Shown here: positions 9,983 through 19,559 of the stretch, in pieces
How positions within the stretch are numbered: position 1 is the first letter of the stretch
How the letters are laid out: the number at the start of each line of letters is the position of its first letter
Assembly: GCA_963756115.1 (NCBI GenBank)
Contig: CAVWMN010000010.1
Span: 682,001-746,000 of the forward strand
Reading direction: 5' to 3'
Source of the DNA: JTS-RE37 sp963756115
Lineage (GTDB): Bacteria > Bacteroidota > Bacteroidia > Flavobacteriales > Flavobacteriaceae
DNA length: 64,000 nucleotides
The notes under the pieces: model-generated
Told to the model about the DNA's origin: nothing
Database searches by the model: none
What the model saw: the letters and a program-made list of their open reading frames with translations, nothing else
Program-made: the position numbers and the translations under genes

Positions 9983-12394
9983 ATGAAAGTAAAATTACAG
10001 TCTAGCGACGATATTTCATTCGATGATTTCAGGGCACAAATACTCGGCGATTATGAAATTGCGGTCACCAGCCGGGAATGTAGCATCCTGGGCCGCCGGG
10101 AAGTACTTACGGGTAAAGCGAAGTTCGGAATATTTGGTGATGGAAAGGAACTACCACAACTGGCAATGGCCAGATCATTTCAGGATGGGGATTTCCGAAG
10201 CGGTTATTACCGGGACCAGACCTTTATGATGGCACTGGGCTTCCTGGACCCCAAGGATTTTTTTCACGGACTGTACGCCACAACCGACCTTGAAAAGGAA
10301 CCCATGAGTGCCGGAAGGCAGATGGGCGGTCATTTTGGCACCCACAGTTTACACGAAGATGGCTCCTGGAAGGACCTTACTGCCCAGAAGAACAGCAGCC
10401 CTGACATTTCCCCCACTGCCGGTCAAATGCCCAGGTTACTGGGCCTGGCACAGGCCTCTAAGATATATCGCCATGTTGACGGGATAGATGCCCGGAAATT
10501 TTCCAAAAACGGGAACGAGGTTGCCTGGGGTACCATTGGCAATGCCAGTACAAGCGAAGGGCATTTCTTTGAAACTTTCAATGCCGCGGGGGTTCTGCAG
10601 GTACCTATGGTCATCAGTGTGTGGGATGATCAGTTTGGTATTTCGGTACCGGCCAGATTCCAAACCACCAAAGAAGATATTTCCGAGGTCCTGAAAGGAT
10701 TCCAAAGGGATGAGCACCACGCAGGCTATGAAATTTTAAAAGTCAAAGGATGGGATTATACTGCGCTGATACATACTTATGAAAATGCGTCAGACATTGC
10801 ACGGGAAGGGCATATACCCGTATTGATCCATGTAACCGAACTAACCCAACCCCAGGGGCACTCCACTTCGGGCTCACATGAACGATACAAGACAGAGGAA
10901 CGCCTGGAATGGGAAAAGGAAAATGACTGCAACAAACGCTTCAGGGAATGGATCATTGAAAACCAGATAGCCACATCAGATGAATTATCGATCCTTGAAA
11001 AAGCTGTAAAGAAAGAAGTCAGGACAGCCAAAAAAGAAGCCTGGGAGGAATTTTTAAAACCGCATAAAATCGCCAAGAAATCCCTGATCGCGATATTGGA
11101 TACAGTCATAGACAGCAGCAGCAACCGCACCTTCCTTTCCCGTATCAAAAATGACCTCATTGCCATTGAGGAGCCGCTTAAAAAAGACCTGTTATCCAAA
11201 GCCCGGAAAGCGTTGCGGTATCTGCTGGGCGAAGAAAGCCCGGAAAAGGAATCCCTTCGGGAATGGATTGCAGCATTTTATCGCGAGAATAAATCCAAGT
11301 TCAGTTCCCATCTTTACAGTGAGTTGCCCACCAGGGCTACAGGAATAGGGGAAGTTAAACCATCCTATGACCAGGATGCGCCAAGAGTGGACGGGAGGGT
11401 TATCCTCCGGGATAATTTTGATGAGCTTCTCAAAACCTATCCGGAATTGTTGATTTTCGGGGAAGACAGCGGGGCTATAGGAGATGTTAACCAGGGTCTT
11501 GAAGGCCTCCAGAAGAAGTATGGCGAGCTGCGTATTTCGGATACCGGTATCCGTGAAACAACTATTATCGGCCAGGGAATAGGACTGGCGCTGCGCGGGT
11601 TGCGGCCCATAGCTGAAATACAGTACCTTGATTACCTGCTATACTGCCTGCAGACGCTTAGCGATGACCTGGCTACCTTATTGTATAGATCCGTAGGGAA
11701 ACAAAAAGCACCCTTAATTGTAAGGACCAGGGGCCACCGGCTGGAAGGGATATGGCATTCAGGGTCACAGATGGGCGCAGTGGTCCATTTACTGCGGGGC
11801 ATGTATATTTTAGTACCCCGGAATATGACTAAGGCTGCAGGGTTTTACAACACCTTATTAAAAAGTGATGAGCCTGCACTCGTGATCGAAAGCCTGAATG
11901 GGTATCGCCTGAAAGAACCAAAACCTTCCAATCTGGGTAAACTGTGCACCCCCATCGGCGTCGTGGAGATCGTCAAAACCGGAACGGATATCACCGTGGT
12001 CTCGTACGGATCCACGCTGCGGATCGTGGAAGAGGTGGCACAGGAATTACTGGCATTCGGGATAGACGCAGAAGTAATTGATGCCCAGAGCCTCCTGCCT
12101 TTTGACCTGGCAGAGGATGTTGTTAAAAGCATTCGGAAAACAAACAGGCTCCTGGTTGTTGATGAGGATGTTCCCGGGGGTTGTGCCGCATACCTGATGC
12201 AGCAAATCGTGGAGAAACAAGGCGCCTATAAATATCTGGACAGTGCCCCGCAAACCCTTACTGCCAGTGCTCACAGGCCAGCCTATGCTACGGACGGGGA
12301 TTATTTTTCAAAACCGAATGCGGAAGATATCTTCGAAAAAATCTACGGAATCATCCACGAAGCGGATCCACAGGATTTTCCCAGGCTTAGTTAA
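9983..12394 (+). CDS. Branched-chain 2-oxoacid dehydrogenase E1, alpha and beta subunits fused
   Basis: A thiamine-diphosphate enzyme that decarboxylates 2-oxo acids and passes the acyl group to a lipoyl E2. Residues 1 to about 440 are the E1-alpha half, with the cofactor region GTIGNASTSEGHFFETFNAAG; residues about 455-800 are the E1-beta half, beginning around RVILRDNFDELL and including FGEDSG and the conserved RGHRLEGIWHSGSQMG loop. The single-chain fusion is typical of Flavobacteria and is usually assigned to branched-chain substrates (valine, leucine, isoleucine breakdown and branched fatty acid primers). E2 and E3 are not in this window. It converges on the M16 protease gene. Confidence 0.88.
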   Translation: MKVKLQSSDDISFDDFRAQILGDYEIAVTSRECSILGRREVLTGKAKFGIFGDGKELPQLAMARSFQDGDFRSGYYRDQTFMMALGFLDPKDFFHGLYATTDLEKEPMSAGRQMGGHFGTHSLHEDGSWKDLTAQKNSSPDISPTAGQMPRLLGLAQASKIYRHVDGIDARKFSKNGNEVAWGTIGNASTSEGHFFETFNAAGVLQVPMVISVWDDQFGISVPARFQTTKEDISEVLKGFQRDEHHAGYEILKVKGWDYTALIHTYENASDIAREGHIPVLIHVTELTQPQGHSTSGSHERYKTEERLEWEKENDCNKRFREWIIENQIATSDELSILEKAVKKEVRTAKKEAWEEFLKPHKIAKKSLIAILDTVIDSSSNRTFLSRIKNDLIAIEEPLKKDLLSKARKALRYLLGEESPEKESLREWIAAFYRENKSKFSSHLYSELPTRATGIGEVKPSYDQDAPRVDGRVILRDNFDELLKTYPELLIFGEDSGAIGDVNQGLEGLQKKYGELRISDTGIRETTIIGQGIGLALRGLRPIAEIQYLDYLLYCLQTLSDDLATLLYRSVGKQKAPLIVRTRGHRLEGIWHSGSQMGAVVHLLRGMYILVPRNMTKAAGFYNTLLKSDEPALVIESLNGYRLKEPKPSNLGKLCTPIGVVEIVKTGTDITVVSYGSTLRIVEEVAQELLAFGIDAEVIDAQSLLPFDLAEDVVKSIRKTNRLLVVDEDVPGGCAAYLMQQIVEKQGAYKYLDSAPQTLTASAHRPAYATDGDYFSKPNAEDIFEKIYGIIHEADPQDFPRLS

Positions 12395-12416
12395 ATCACT
12401 GCCGAAGAAAAATCAA

Positions 12417-12438
12417 GTCCAGCCTATTAGGGCAGGAC
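12417..12438 (-). terminator. Putative terminator between convergent genes
   Basis: An imperfect hairpin with outer GTCC/GGAC and inner GCC/GGC pairs. On the minus strand it is followed by TTGATTTTT, so it may end the M16 protease transcript. It could slow transcription from either side. Confidence 0.35.
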
Positions 12439-12444
12439 AATTGT

Positions 12445-15231
12445 TCACTGTTTAATTTTCATTTCGGTAGCCGGTGATTTTACAGCAGGGATCTTGGGAT
12501 TACCATCCGCATCTATTTCAATGATGGCGTCAAATCCCAAGCCGTCCAGCTTTTCCGCTATTTTAGACCTGTCGCCCACCATGAACCAGTTGACCGCTTC
12601 CGGCTTTACGACCGTTTTGCTTACTTCCTGCAAATCGTTGAGATTAAGGTTCCGTACTGCTGCATCGTATTTTTGATAATAATCATCCGGTAAGTTATAT
12701 TTTACGATATTTTCCACAGAGTTACTGACTGCATTGTTGGTTTCCCACTGTCCCGGCAGGCTGAGTACCTGGTTGGTTTTCACCTTGTCCAATTCGGCCT
12801 GGGTGGCAGGCCTGGATCCTACAAATTCGTTTATTTCCTTCCTGAGTTCGGTAATGGATTCCGCAGATTTATCGGTTTGCACAGGTGCATACATCAAAAA
12901 AACGCGTTCCTGCTGTGCTCCCATGACAAATCCGGATGCCCCATACGCCCAATGCTTATCCTCCCGGAGGTTCATGTTTATGCGGGATGTAAAGTCGCCC
13001 CCAAGTATACTTACCATTTGTTCAAGTGCAATTTGCGATACCTCCCCGTATTTATTGGTGAGATGTCCTGCAATGATAACAGATTGCTGGGATTCCGGAC
13101 GGTCCATTAAATATAAGGTATTACGGGAATTGACAGCTGGTTTATTGAAGGCTATGGTGGGTACATCCCCTTTCTTCCATTTCCCCAGTGCCTGTTCCAA
13201 TTTTGATTTTAACTCCCCCATTTCAATATCCCCGGTAACAATGAGGGTGGCATTATTGGGTTTTAACCAGGTATCATAAAAATTCGAGATGTCCTTAACG
13301 GTAAGTTGCCCAACAGTTTGCTCATATCCGGTGCCGGTATACGGGTTGCTATAGGGGTGGCCTTCCCCGTAAAGGTATTTGTTCATTACCCGTAAAGCCA
13401 TGGAAACCGGCTGGGATTTTTCCTTTTTAATGGTATTGATCTGTTCGGTCTTCAGCCGTTCAAATTCTTTGGCCGGAAAGGCCGGATTTAGGATGATATC
13501 AGCAAACATGTCAACGCTCGCACTAAAGCTTGGTTTCAGGGTATTCATGTACACATTGGAAAAATCCTGGTCTGAAAAAGTAGCCAAACTGGCTCCCAAC
13601 AACTGGAGTTTTTCGCTGATCTCCAGGGAATTCATGGTTTTTGTACCTTCATCCAAAAGGTTCATGGCCAGGGCAGCCGTCCCGGGGACGGCCAGGAAAT
13701 CCGTTTTATACCCCGCATTGAAAAGCATATTCATGATTATTGTTGGGACACCTTCCCTCCTGGCCAATACCACGTTTAGCCCATTGGACAGTTTGGTACG
13801 CTCCAGGGCAGGGAATCTGGAACTTTTCGGGGTGCCCACTTCAGGGATTTTTGACCTGTCTACAGTGGATTCCACAACCGTATAATCAGGGAACGGGTTG
13901 CATATTATGGTATGTTTGCTTTTGGTCAGCCATTTTTGAGCTGTATTTTTAAGGTCTGCCACCGTGGCTTCCTCCACAAATTGAAGTACGGTTCTGTAAT
14001 ACTCCGGGTTGCCAAAATAGGTTTCATTGGATGCCAGGATATCCGACACGCCCCCAAATCCCCCGATGCGTTCCATACCCTTGATAAAACTGGCAAAATA
14101 GGAGGCTTTGGCCCTTTTTAATTCTGCTTCTGTAGGCCCTTCATCAATTAGGTTTTCGATTTCGGACCAAAGCTTGGACTGCACTTCGTCTGAATCGCCC
14201 CCGGGCTTCACATTAGCCCATACAAAGAATTCACTCGCTATTTCATTGGAATTCTGGAACGCCACCACTGAACTGGCGATCTGGTCTTCATAAACCAGCT
14301 TTTTATAGAGTCGGGCATTTTTACCATTTGTAAGGACAGACCCGATCAGATCGAGGTAAACATCCTCCCTATCACCCAGTTGTGGCGTATTCCATGTATA
14401 TAAAATCCTGGTTTCAGGCACACGGTCCTCATAGACCTGGTAGGTATCCCCATCGTGTTCCGGGATATTTACTTCCTGCCTTTCAATGGTTGGGCCAGCC
14501 GGGATGTCCCCAAAGTATTTCAACACTTTCTGATATACTTCCTGCGCATTGATATCCCCGGCAACGGCAATTACGGCGTTGGCGGCCCCGTAATATCCTT
14601 TAAACCATTCCTGCACATCCTCGAGCGATGCTGCATTGAGGTCTTCCATCTCCCCGATCACCGTCCAGGAATACGGATGGCCTTTCGGATACATGGCTTT
14701 GGTTACCAGGTCCCATTGTTTACCATAGGGCTGGTTTTCCCCCTGTCTTTTCTCATTTTGTACCACCCCGCGCTGTTCGTCGAGTTTGGCCTGGTCAATG
14801 GCACCCAGCAAATGACCCATCCTGTCAGATTCCAGGAACAACACCTGGTCCAGCGCAGCGACCGGGACATTCTGGAAATAATTGGTGCGGTCATTGTTGG
14901 TAGTCCCGTTAAGGTCTGTACCACCAATACGCTCCAGTGCCTGAAAATAGTCATCGTTGAAGTTCTCACTCCCGTTGAACATCAGGTGTTCAAATAAATG
15001 GGCGAAACCGCTTTTGCCCGGTTTTTCATTTTTAGACCCAACGTGGTACCATACATTGACCGCTGCAATCGGTGCCTTATGGTCTTCATGGACCAATAAA
15101 TTCAGCCCGTTAGGCAGTTGAAATTGTTCATAGGGTATCCTGATGTCGGCAGATTTGAATTCAAAATCCTGTGCCTGTAAAAACTGATAAGCGATACATA
15201 AAAGAATGGAAAGGACAACTGATGTTTTCAT
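12445..15231 (-). CDS. M16 family metallopeptidase, periplasmic two-domain form
   Basis: A 928-residue pitrilysin-type zinc protease. A signal peptide covers residues 1-20 (cleaved after LQA). The N-terminal M16 domain carries the inverted zinc motif HxxEH as HLFEH at residues 78-82, with the distal Glu expected in the GVVQNEKRQ segment. The C-terminal M16 domain begins near PALERTKLSNGLNVV and lacks HxxEH, as usual for the non-catalytic half of the clamshell. The start at 15231 gives a clean signal peptide; a frame-compatible Met further upstream (15300) does not. It probably degrades peptides in the periplasm. Confidence 0.9.
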   Translation of the reverse strand: MKTSVVLSILLCIAYQFLQAQDFEFKSADIRIPYEQFQLPNGLNLLVHEDHKAPIAAVNVWYHVGSKNEKPGKSGFAHLFEHLMFNGSENFNDDYFQALERIGGTDLNGTTNNDRTNYFQNVPVAALDQVLFLESDRMGHLLGAIDQAKLDEQRGVVQNEKRQGENQPYGKQWDLVTKAMYPKGHPYSWTVIGEMEDLNAASLEDVQEWFKGYYGAANAVIAVAGDINAQEVYQKVLKYFGDIPAGPTIERQEVNIPEHDGDTYQVYEDRVPETRILYTWNTPQLGDREDVYLDLIGSVLTNGKNARLYKKLVYEDQIASSVVAFQNSNEIASEFFVWANVKPGGDSDEVQSKLWSEIENLIDEGPTEAELKRAKASYFASFIKGMERIGGFGGVSDILASNETYFGNPEYYRTVLQFVEEATVADLKNTAQKWLTKSKHTIICNPFPDYTVVESTVDRSKIPEVGTPKSSRFPALERTKLSNGLNVVLARREGVPTIIMNMLFNAGYKTDFLAVPGTAALAMNLLDEGTKTMNSLEISEKLQLLGASLATFSDQDFSNVYMNTLKPSFSASVDMFADIILNPAFPAKEFERLKTEQINTIKKEKSQPVSMALRVMNKYLYGEGHPYSNPYTGTGYEQTVGQLTVKDISNFYDTWLKPNNATLIVTGDIEMGELKSKLEQALGKWKKGDVPTIAFNKPAVNSRNTLYLMDRPESQQSVIIAGHLTNKYGEVSQIALEQMVSILGGDFTSRINMNLREDKHWAYGASGFVMGAQQERVFLMYAPVQTDKSAESITELRKEINEFVGSRPATQAELDKVKTNQVLSLPGQWETNNAVSNSVENIVKYNLPDDYYQKYDAAVRNLNLNDLQEVSKTVVKPEAVNWFMVGDRSKIAEKLDGLGFDAIIEIDADGNPKIPAVKSPATEMKIKQ

Positions 15232-15388
15232 GGTGGATTGTTTTAATTGTAGCATACACACTGAATACGTAAATTTAATGTTTATGTCCCTTAATGGCAA
15301 TATTTTAAGTTCCTGCCATTTTCGGTGTTCATCCTTTAGGAATCAACAGAATTGAAGTATGTTTATCCCCTGTATAATTTGGTAGTGT

Positions 15389-17644
15389 ATGGGGCGGATT
15401 GAATCCATTTTAAAAGAATATTTCCCATTGGAACAGGTGACCCTTACCAATTTGGAGGGGTATAACAGCCGCAATTATAAAGTTGAAGGAAATAATGGAA
15501 CCTTTGTTTTAAAAGAATATGTGTATTCCGCAGAGACCCTGGCCCTGTTAGATTCAGAAAACAGGGTTCTCGAAGCCCTGGGCAACCTCCAGGGATATCA
15601 ATTCCCGCAATCAGTTCATACTGCTGACGGGCAGGCTTTGCTGGTGAAAAAGGGGTGTATATTCCGGTTACTTACCTATGTGGATGGGGAATTTTTAGGA
15701 GATATTACAGGTACAACATCGCTCTACCAGTCCTTGGGAATATTCCTGGGGAAGATGGATAAATGCCTTTTAAGAAGCTATGAAGCCCCTTTGGCTGCCA
15801 GGGCGATAGTCTGGGATCTGAAAAATCTGGTGTTAAGCTATAAGTTCCTTTCGTACATCCCGGATCCAAGGGACAGGAGCCTGGTTGATTACTTTTTTCT
15901 GCAGTTCGAAGAAAATGTAATCCCGCTGCAGCATACTTTACGGAAAAGTATCATCCATAATGATTCCAATGACTGGAATGTCTTAACCGATAGCCGGAAA
16001 GTCACGGGCCTTATCGATTTCGGTGATATGTGCCATTCATGGCTCATCAATGAACTTGCCGTGGGGATTACGTATCTGATAATGGACAAATCTGACCTGT
16101 TGGATATAGCGGGGACGGTGATCGGGGCATACCATTCTGTTCTACCCCTGGAAAAACAAGAACTGGATCTGTTGTATTACCTTATCGCGGCACGCCTATG
16201 TATCAGCGTATGCAATTCAGCCTATACCAAAACCCTGAAACCGGATTCGGATTATATAACAGTAAGTGAAAAGGGAGCCTGGCAACTATTGAAAAAATGG
16301 ATCACCATCAACCCGGTTAAGGCCCGGGATGAATTTTACAAAGCCGCGGGGTTTGAACTCCCTGCCCGGCAGGAATTGCAGGTGCAATTGAACAGGAGGG
16401 CCAAGGTGCTCAGCAAGAGCCTGTCACTGAGCTATGACAACCCCATCCAGATGAACCGTTCCGCCTTTCAGTATATGTATGATACCGAAGGGAATACGTA
16501 TCTGGATGCCTATAACAATATAATGCTGGCAGGCCACTGCCACCCGCGGGTCGTTAGGGCCGGACAGCGGACGATAGCCCGACTCAATACAAATACCCGC
16601 TATATGTATGAGGAGCTGGTATCCTACAGCGAAAAACTCCTCGCCAGGTTTCCGAAACCCCTTTCAAAGGTTTTTCTTGTGAATTCGGGTAGTGCTGCCA
16701 GTGACCTGGCTATCAGACTGGCCACTACCCACACCGGCAGGAATAAGATCGTTGTCCTCGAACATGGGTATCATGGCAATACACGGGCCGCTATTGAAAT
16801 CAGCCACTACAAATTTCACAAGCCAGGAGCAATAGGGCAACGGGAAAATATCATAACGGTACCCCTGCCGAACGCTTTTAAATCCGGCTACGCCGATGAC
16901 GGGACTGCCGGCAGCCATTTCTCATCGGGTGCAATCCGCGAAATGGAGGTGCACCAATCGGAATTAGCAGCTTTTATCGCTGAGCCAATTGTAGGATGCG
17001 GCGGGCAGGTTCCCTTGCCGGCAGGGTATCTGAAGGCAGTTTACCCATTTATTCGAAGCCAGGGGGGTGTATGTATCAGCGATGAGGTACAGGTTGGATT
17101 TGGCAGGCTTGGCGATTATTTCTGGGGTTATGAAATGCAGGGTGTTGTGCCGGATATCGTCATTATAGGCAAACCGATGGGGAACGGGCATCCGATCGGG
17201 GCTGTGGTTACCACAGAGGCCATTGCCGCAAGTTTTGAGTCGGGCCCGGAATTCTTCAGCTCCTTTGGGGGTAACCCGGTTTCCTGTGCTATTGGTGAAG
17301 CCGTCCTTGATGTCATCGCAGCGGAAAAACTGCAGGAACATGCCAAAAAGGTCGGTGACCATTTGATGTTTTTATTGCGGGAACTAAAAGAGTCGTATCC
17401 TGTTATGGCAGATATCAGGGGAAGCGGGCTGTTCCTTGGGGTAGAAATGGCGGACCTGGATGGAAATCCAGATACAATACTGGCATGGAGGGTAAAAAAC
17501 GGCCTTCGGGAACACCATATCCTTATCAGCACGGACGGTCCGTATGATAATGTATTGAAAATCAAACCCCCGCTTGCATTTACCTTCGCTGATGCCGAAG
17601 ATTTGGTCACAGCCATGGGCGTAATTTTAAGGGAACCTGCCTGA
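15389..17644 (+). CDS. APH-type kinase fused to class III PLP-dependent aminotransferase/phospho-lyase
   Basis: A 751-residue bifunctional protein. Residues 1 to about 330 are an aminoglycoside-phosphotransferase-like kinase (HNDSNDWNVL catalytic loop and IDFGD metal loop). Residues about 345-751 are a class III aminotransferase-fold domain with the PLP lysine at Lys595 (IGKPMGNG) and the DEVQVGFGR motif. Related bacterial fusions were used to link hydroxylysine kinase with 5-phosphohydroxylysine or ethanolamine-phosphate phospho-lyase, in which the kinase makes a phosphoamine and the lyase removes ammonia and phosphate. I infer an analogous kinase-lyase pair; the substrate is not determined. 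The catalytic loop reads HND rather than the common HGD. Confidence 0.85.
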   Translation: MGRIESILKEYFPLEQVTLTNLEGYNSRNYKVEGNNGTFVLKEYVYSAETLALLDSENRVLEALGNLQGYQFPQSVHTADGQALLVKKGCIFRLLTYVDGEFLGDITGTTSLYQSLGIFLGKMDKCLLRSYEAPLAARAIVWDLKNLVLSYKFLSYIPDPRDRSLVDYFFLQFEENVIPLQHTLRKSIIHNDSNDWNVLTDSRKVTGLIDFGDMCHSWLINELAVGITYLIMDKSDLLDIAGTVIGAYHSVLPLEKQELDLLYYLIAARLCISVCNSAYTKTLKPDSDYITVSEKGAWQLLKKWITINPVKARDEFYKAAGFELPARQELQVQLNRRAKVLSKSLSLSYDNPIQMNRSAFQYMYDTEGNTYLDAYNNIMLAGHCHPRVVRAGQRTIARLNTNTRYMYEELVSYSEKLLARFPKPLSKVFLVNSGSAASDLAIRLATTHTGRNKIVVLEHGYHGNTRAAIEISHYKFHKPGAIGQRENIITVPLPNAFKSGYADDGTAGSHFSSGAIREMEVHQSELAAFIAEPIVGCGGQVPLPAGYLKAVYPFIRSQGGVCISDEVQVGFGRLGDYFWGYEMQGVVPDIVIIGKPMGNGHPIGAVVTTEAIAASFESGPEFFSSFGGNPVSCAIGEAVLDVIAAEKLQEHAKKVGDHLMFLLRELKESYPVMADIRGSGLFLGVEMADLDGNPDTILAWRVKNGLREHHILISTDGPYDNVLKIKPPLAFTFADAEDLVTAMGVILREPA

Positions 17645-17658
17645 TATCCCAAAAAAGT

Positions 17659-17666
17659 TATATTTG
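17659..17666 (+). promoter_or_regulatory. Putative -7 element (TAnnTTTG) for doxX-like gene
   Basis: TATATTTG lies 26 bases before the ATG at 17692 and matches the Bacteroidota -7 consensus. No -33 TTG is seen at the usual distance. Confidence 0.4.
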
Positions 17667-17691
17667 TAATGTTAATCAAACCTAAACATTA

Positions 17692-18069
17692 ATGGCTTCC
17701 TCACTACGTAATGACCTGGGGCTTGCGCTTCTTCGAATATCTGCATCGGCCTTCCTGCTTTCACATGGTTTTCCCAAATTTCAGAAAATGCTGCAGGGCG
17801 ACTTTGAATTTGCCGATCCCCTCGGGATTGGTGCCGCGCCCTCATTGTTTCTTATTGTCCTTGCTGAATTCGTGTGCCCCATCCTGATTATCATTGGGAT
17901 CAAAACCAGATGGGCAGCGGTTCCACCCGCCCTTGCAATGGGAGTTGTAGCTTTTCTCCACCACGCTACTGATCCCTTTGGCACAAAAGAAAAAGCCTTG
18001 CTTTTTATGGTGATGTTCCTGTGCATTATCCTCCTGGGACCAGGCAGGTACAGCATTGACAAGCGATAG
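17692..18069 (+). CDS. DoxX family membrane protein
   Basis: A 125-residue protein with about four transmembrane segments and the family opening LGLALLRISASAFLLSHGFPKF. DoxX-family members are inner-membrane proteins linked to quinone or redox functions, with no fixed activity. It is followed after one base by the convergent holA stop. It appears to be a single-gene transcript. Confidence 0.85.
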   Translation: MASSLRNDLGLALLRISASAFLLSHGFPKFQKMLQGDFEFADPLGIGAAPSLFLIVLAEFVCPILIIIGIKTRWAAVPPALAMGVVAFLHHATDPFGTKEKALLFMVMFLCIILLGPGRYSIDKR

Positions 18070-18070
18070 G

Positions 18071-19075
18071 TCAGGTTATTTTAGCCAGCAGTTCCTTTAA
18101 CAAATCCGCATGGGACATATTCTGTGCCCCTACCCCTTTTCCTTTCAGATCCAGTTCCCGTAACCGGGAAATGATCTGGCTGGCTTTTTTCATGGGATAG
18201 TTCCTGGCAGCGACCTGGAATTCGGAGACGAAGAACGGGTTGATTCGCAGGACCCCGGCAACGTTTTTGGGAGAATGGTCTGTAAGTCCATGGTATTGCA
18301 GTAATTGAGAAAAAAAGGTGTGCAGCAATGAAATAGTGACCACGAAAGGGTTATCCTTCGGGTTTTGGGAAAAGTAATGGATGATCCTTCCGGCCTTTGC
18401 CATATTCCGTTCCCCGATAGCCTTTTTTAATTCGAAATTATTGAAGTCTTTGCTGATACCTATGTGCTCTTCTATAACATCAGGGGTTATCTCTGAATTG
18501 ACGGGTACAACCAGCCGCAATTTTTGGAGTTCGTTATTGATTCGACTGAGGTCAGTACCGAGGTATTCCACCAGCAATATGGCAGCCTTCGGGGCTATCC
18601 TGTATCCCTGCCCCTGCAACAATTTCCGGATCCATTCAGACACCTGATTTTCATACAGGGATTTGCTTTCAAATACCAACCCCCCTGCACCGAGGATGGC
18701 TTTATGCAATTTTTTGCGCTTGTCTATTTTCTTGTATTTATAACAAAAAACAAGTACCGTCGAACGCTGTGGGTTTTCCACATATGGGATGAACTGATCC
18801 ATGGTACGTGCCAGGTGTTGAGCTTCTTTGACAAGTATAACCTGTTTTTCAGCCATCATGGGGTACCGTTTGGCATTTCCTATGATTTCATCCACCGAAG
18901 CTTCTTTGCCATACAGTACCATTTGGTTAAACCCCTTTTCTTCCTCGGTCAGGATGTTCATTTCTATGTATTCCGATATCCTGTCTATATAGTACGGTTC
19001 ATCCCCCATAAGAAAGTAGATGGGCCTGACCTTTCCTGCTTTGAGTTCCTCAACAATCCGTTTTACTTCTTCCAT
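18071..19075 (-). CDS. holA: DNA polymerase III subunit delta
   Basis: A 334-residue clamp-loader subunit that opens the beta sliding clamp. The N-terminal sequence RPIYFLMGDEPYYIDRISEYI and the segment MMAEKQVILVKEAQHL match the delta N-terminal domain, followed by the three-domain AAA+-like layout and helical C-terminal domain. Length is normal. It is divergent from the HSDR_N protein with a 26-base gap, an arrangement I believe is common in Bacteroidota. Confidence 0.92.
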   Translation of the reverse strand: MEEVKRIVEELKAGKVRPIYFLMGDEPYYIDRISEYIEMNILTEEEKGFNQMVLYGKEASVDEIIGNAKRYPMMAEKQVILVKEAQHLARTMDQFIPYVENPQRSTVLVFCYKYKKIDKRKKLHKAILGAGGLVFESKSLYENQVSEWIRKLLQGQGYRIAPKAAILLVEYLGTDLSRINNELQKLRLVVPVNSEITPDVIEEHIGISKDFNNFELKKAIGERNMAKAGRIIHYFSQNPKDNPFVVTISLLHTFFSQLLQYHGLTDHSPKNVAGVLRINPFFVSEFQVAARNYPMKKASQIISRLRELDLKGKGVGAQNMSHADLLKELLAKIT

Positions 19076-19101
19076 CCAAAAAAAATCATCAATTTTGCGG
19101 C

Positions 19102-19548
19102 ATGCAACCCCTGAATTTCCCGGCCTGCGACTTTCGTTTCAAAAATAGCGAAAATAAGGTCCTTATTTTTGATGTTGTCCGTAAAAAATTTGTGGTATTG
19201 CAACCTGAGGAATGGGTACGCCAGCATGTTTTGCACCACCTGATCCGGGACAAGAACTACCCGTCAAGCCATATCAATGTGGAACGGCTCTTAACGCTGC
19301 ACCATCGAAAAAAAAGGTATGACATTGTTGTCTATAAGCCGGATGGCGGGATCCACCTCCTGGTGGAATGTAAATCGCCCGGGGTACGGATAACCCAGGA
19401 AGCTTTCGATCAGATCGCACGGTACAATATGGAACTGAGGGCTACCTATTTGCTGGTAACCAATGGAATTGACAACTTTTATTGTCAAATGGATTATCAC
19501 CAAGAAAAGTATATCTTTTTACCGCATATTCCTGATTTTAGCCTTTAA
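19102..19548 (+). CDS. Small protein with type I restriction R-subunit N-terminal (HSDR_N-like) nuclease domain
   Basis: A 148-residue protein consisting of just one PD-(D/E)xK nuclease-like domain. The core is visible: Asp in RYDIVVY, then Glu-x-Lys as VECKSPG about 17 residues later, followed by the helix AFDQIARYNMEL and the strand TYLLVTNG. No helicase or specificity partner is nearby, so this is not a restriction system. The role is unknown; location next to holA hints at DNA maintenance, which is inference only. Confidence 0.82.
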   Translation: MQPLNFPACDFRFKNSENKVLIFDVVRKKFVVLQPEEWVRQHVLHHLIRDKNYPSSHINVERLLTLHHRKKRYDIVVYKPDGGIHLLVECKSPGVRITQEAFDQIARYNMELRATYLLVTNGIDNFYCQMDYHQEKYIFLPHIPDFSL

Positions 19549-19559
19549 TTTGCAACCGC

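Noticed and set aside
19102..19548. Type I restriction-modification system
   Set aside because: Only the small nuclease-like domain is present; no helicase, specificity or methylase gene is nearby.
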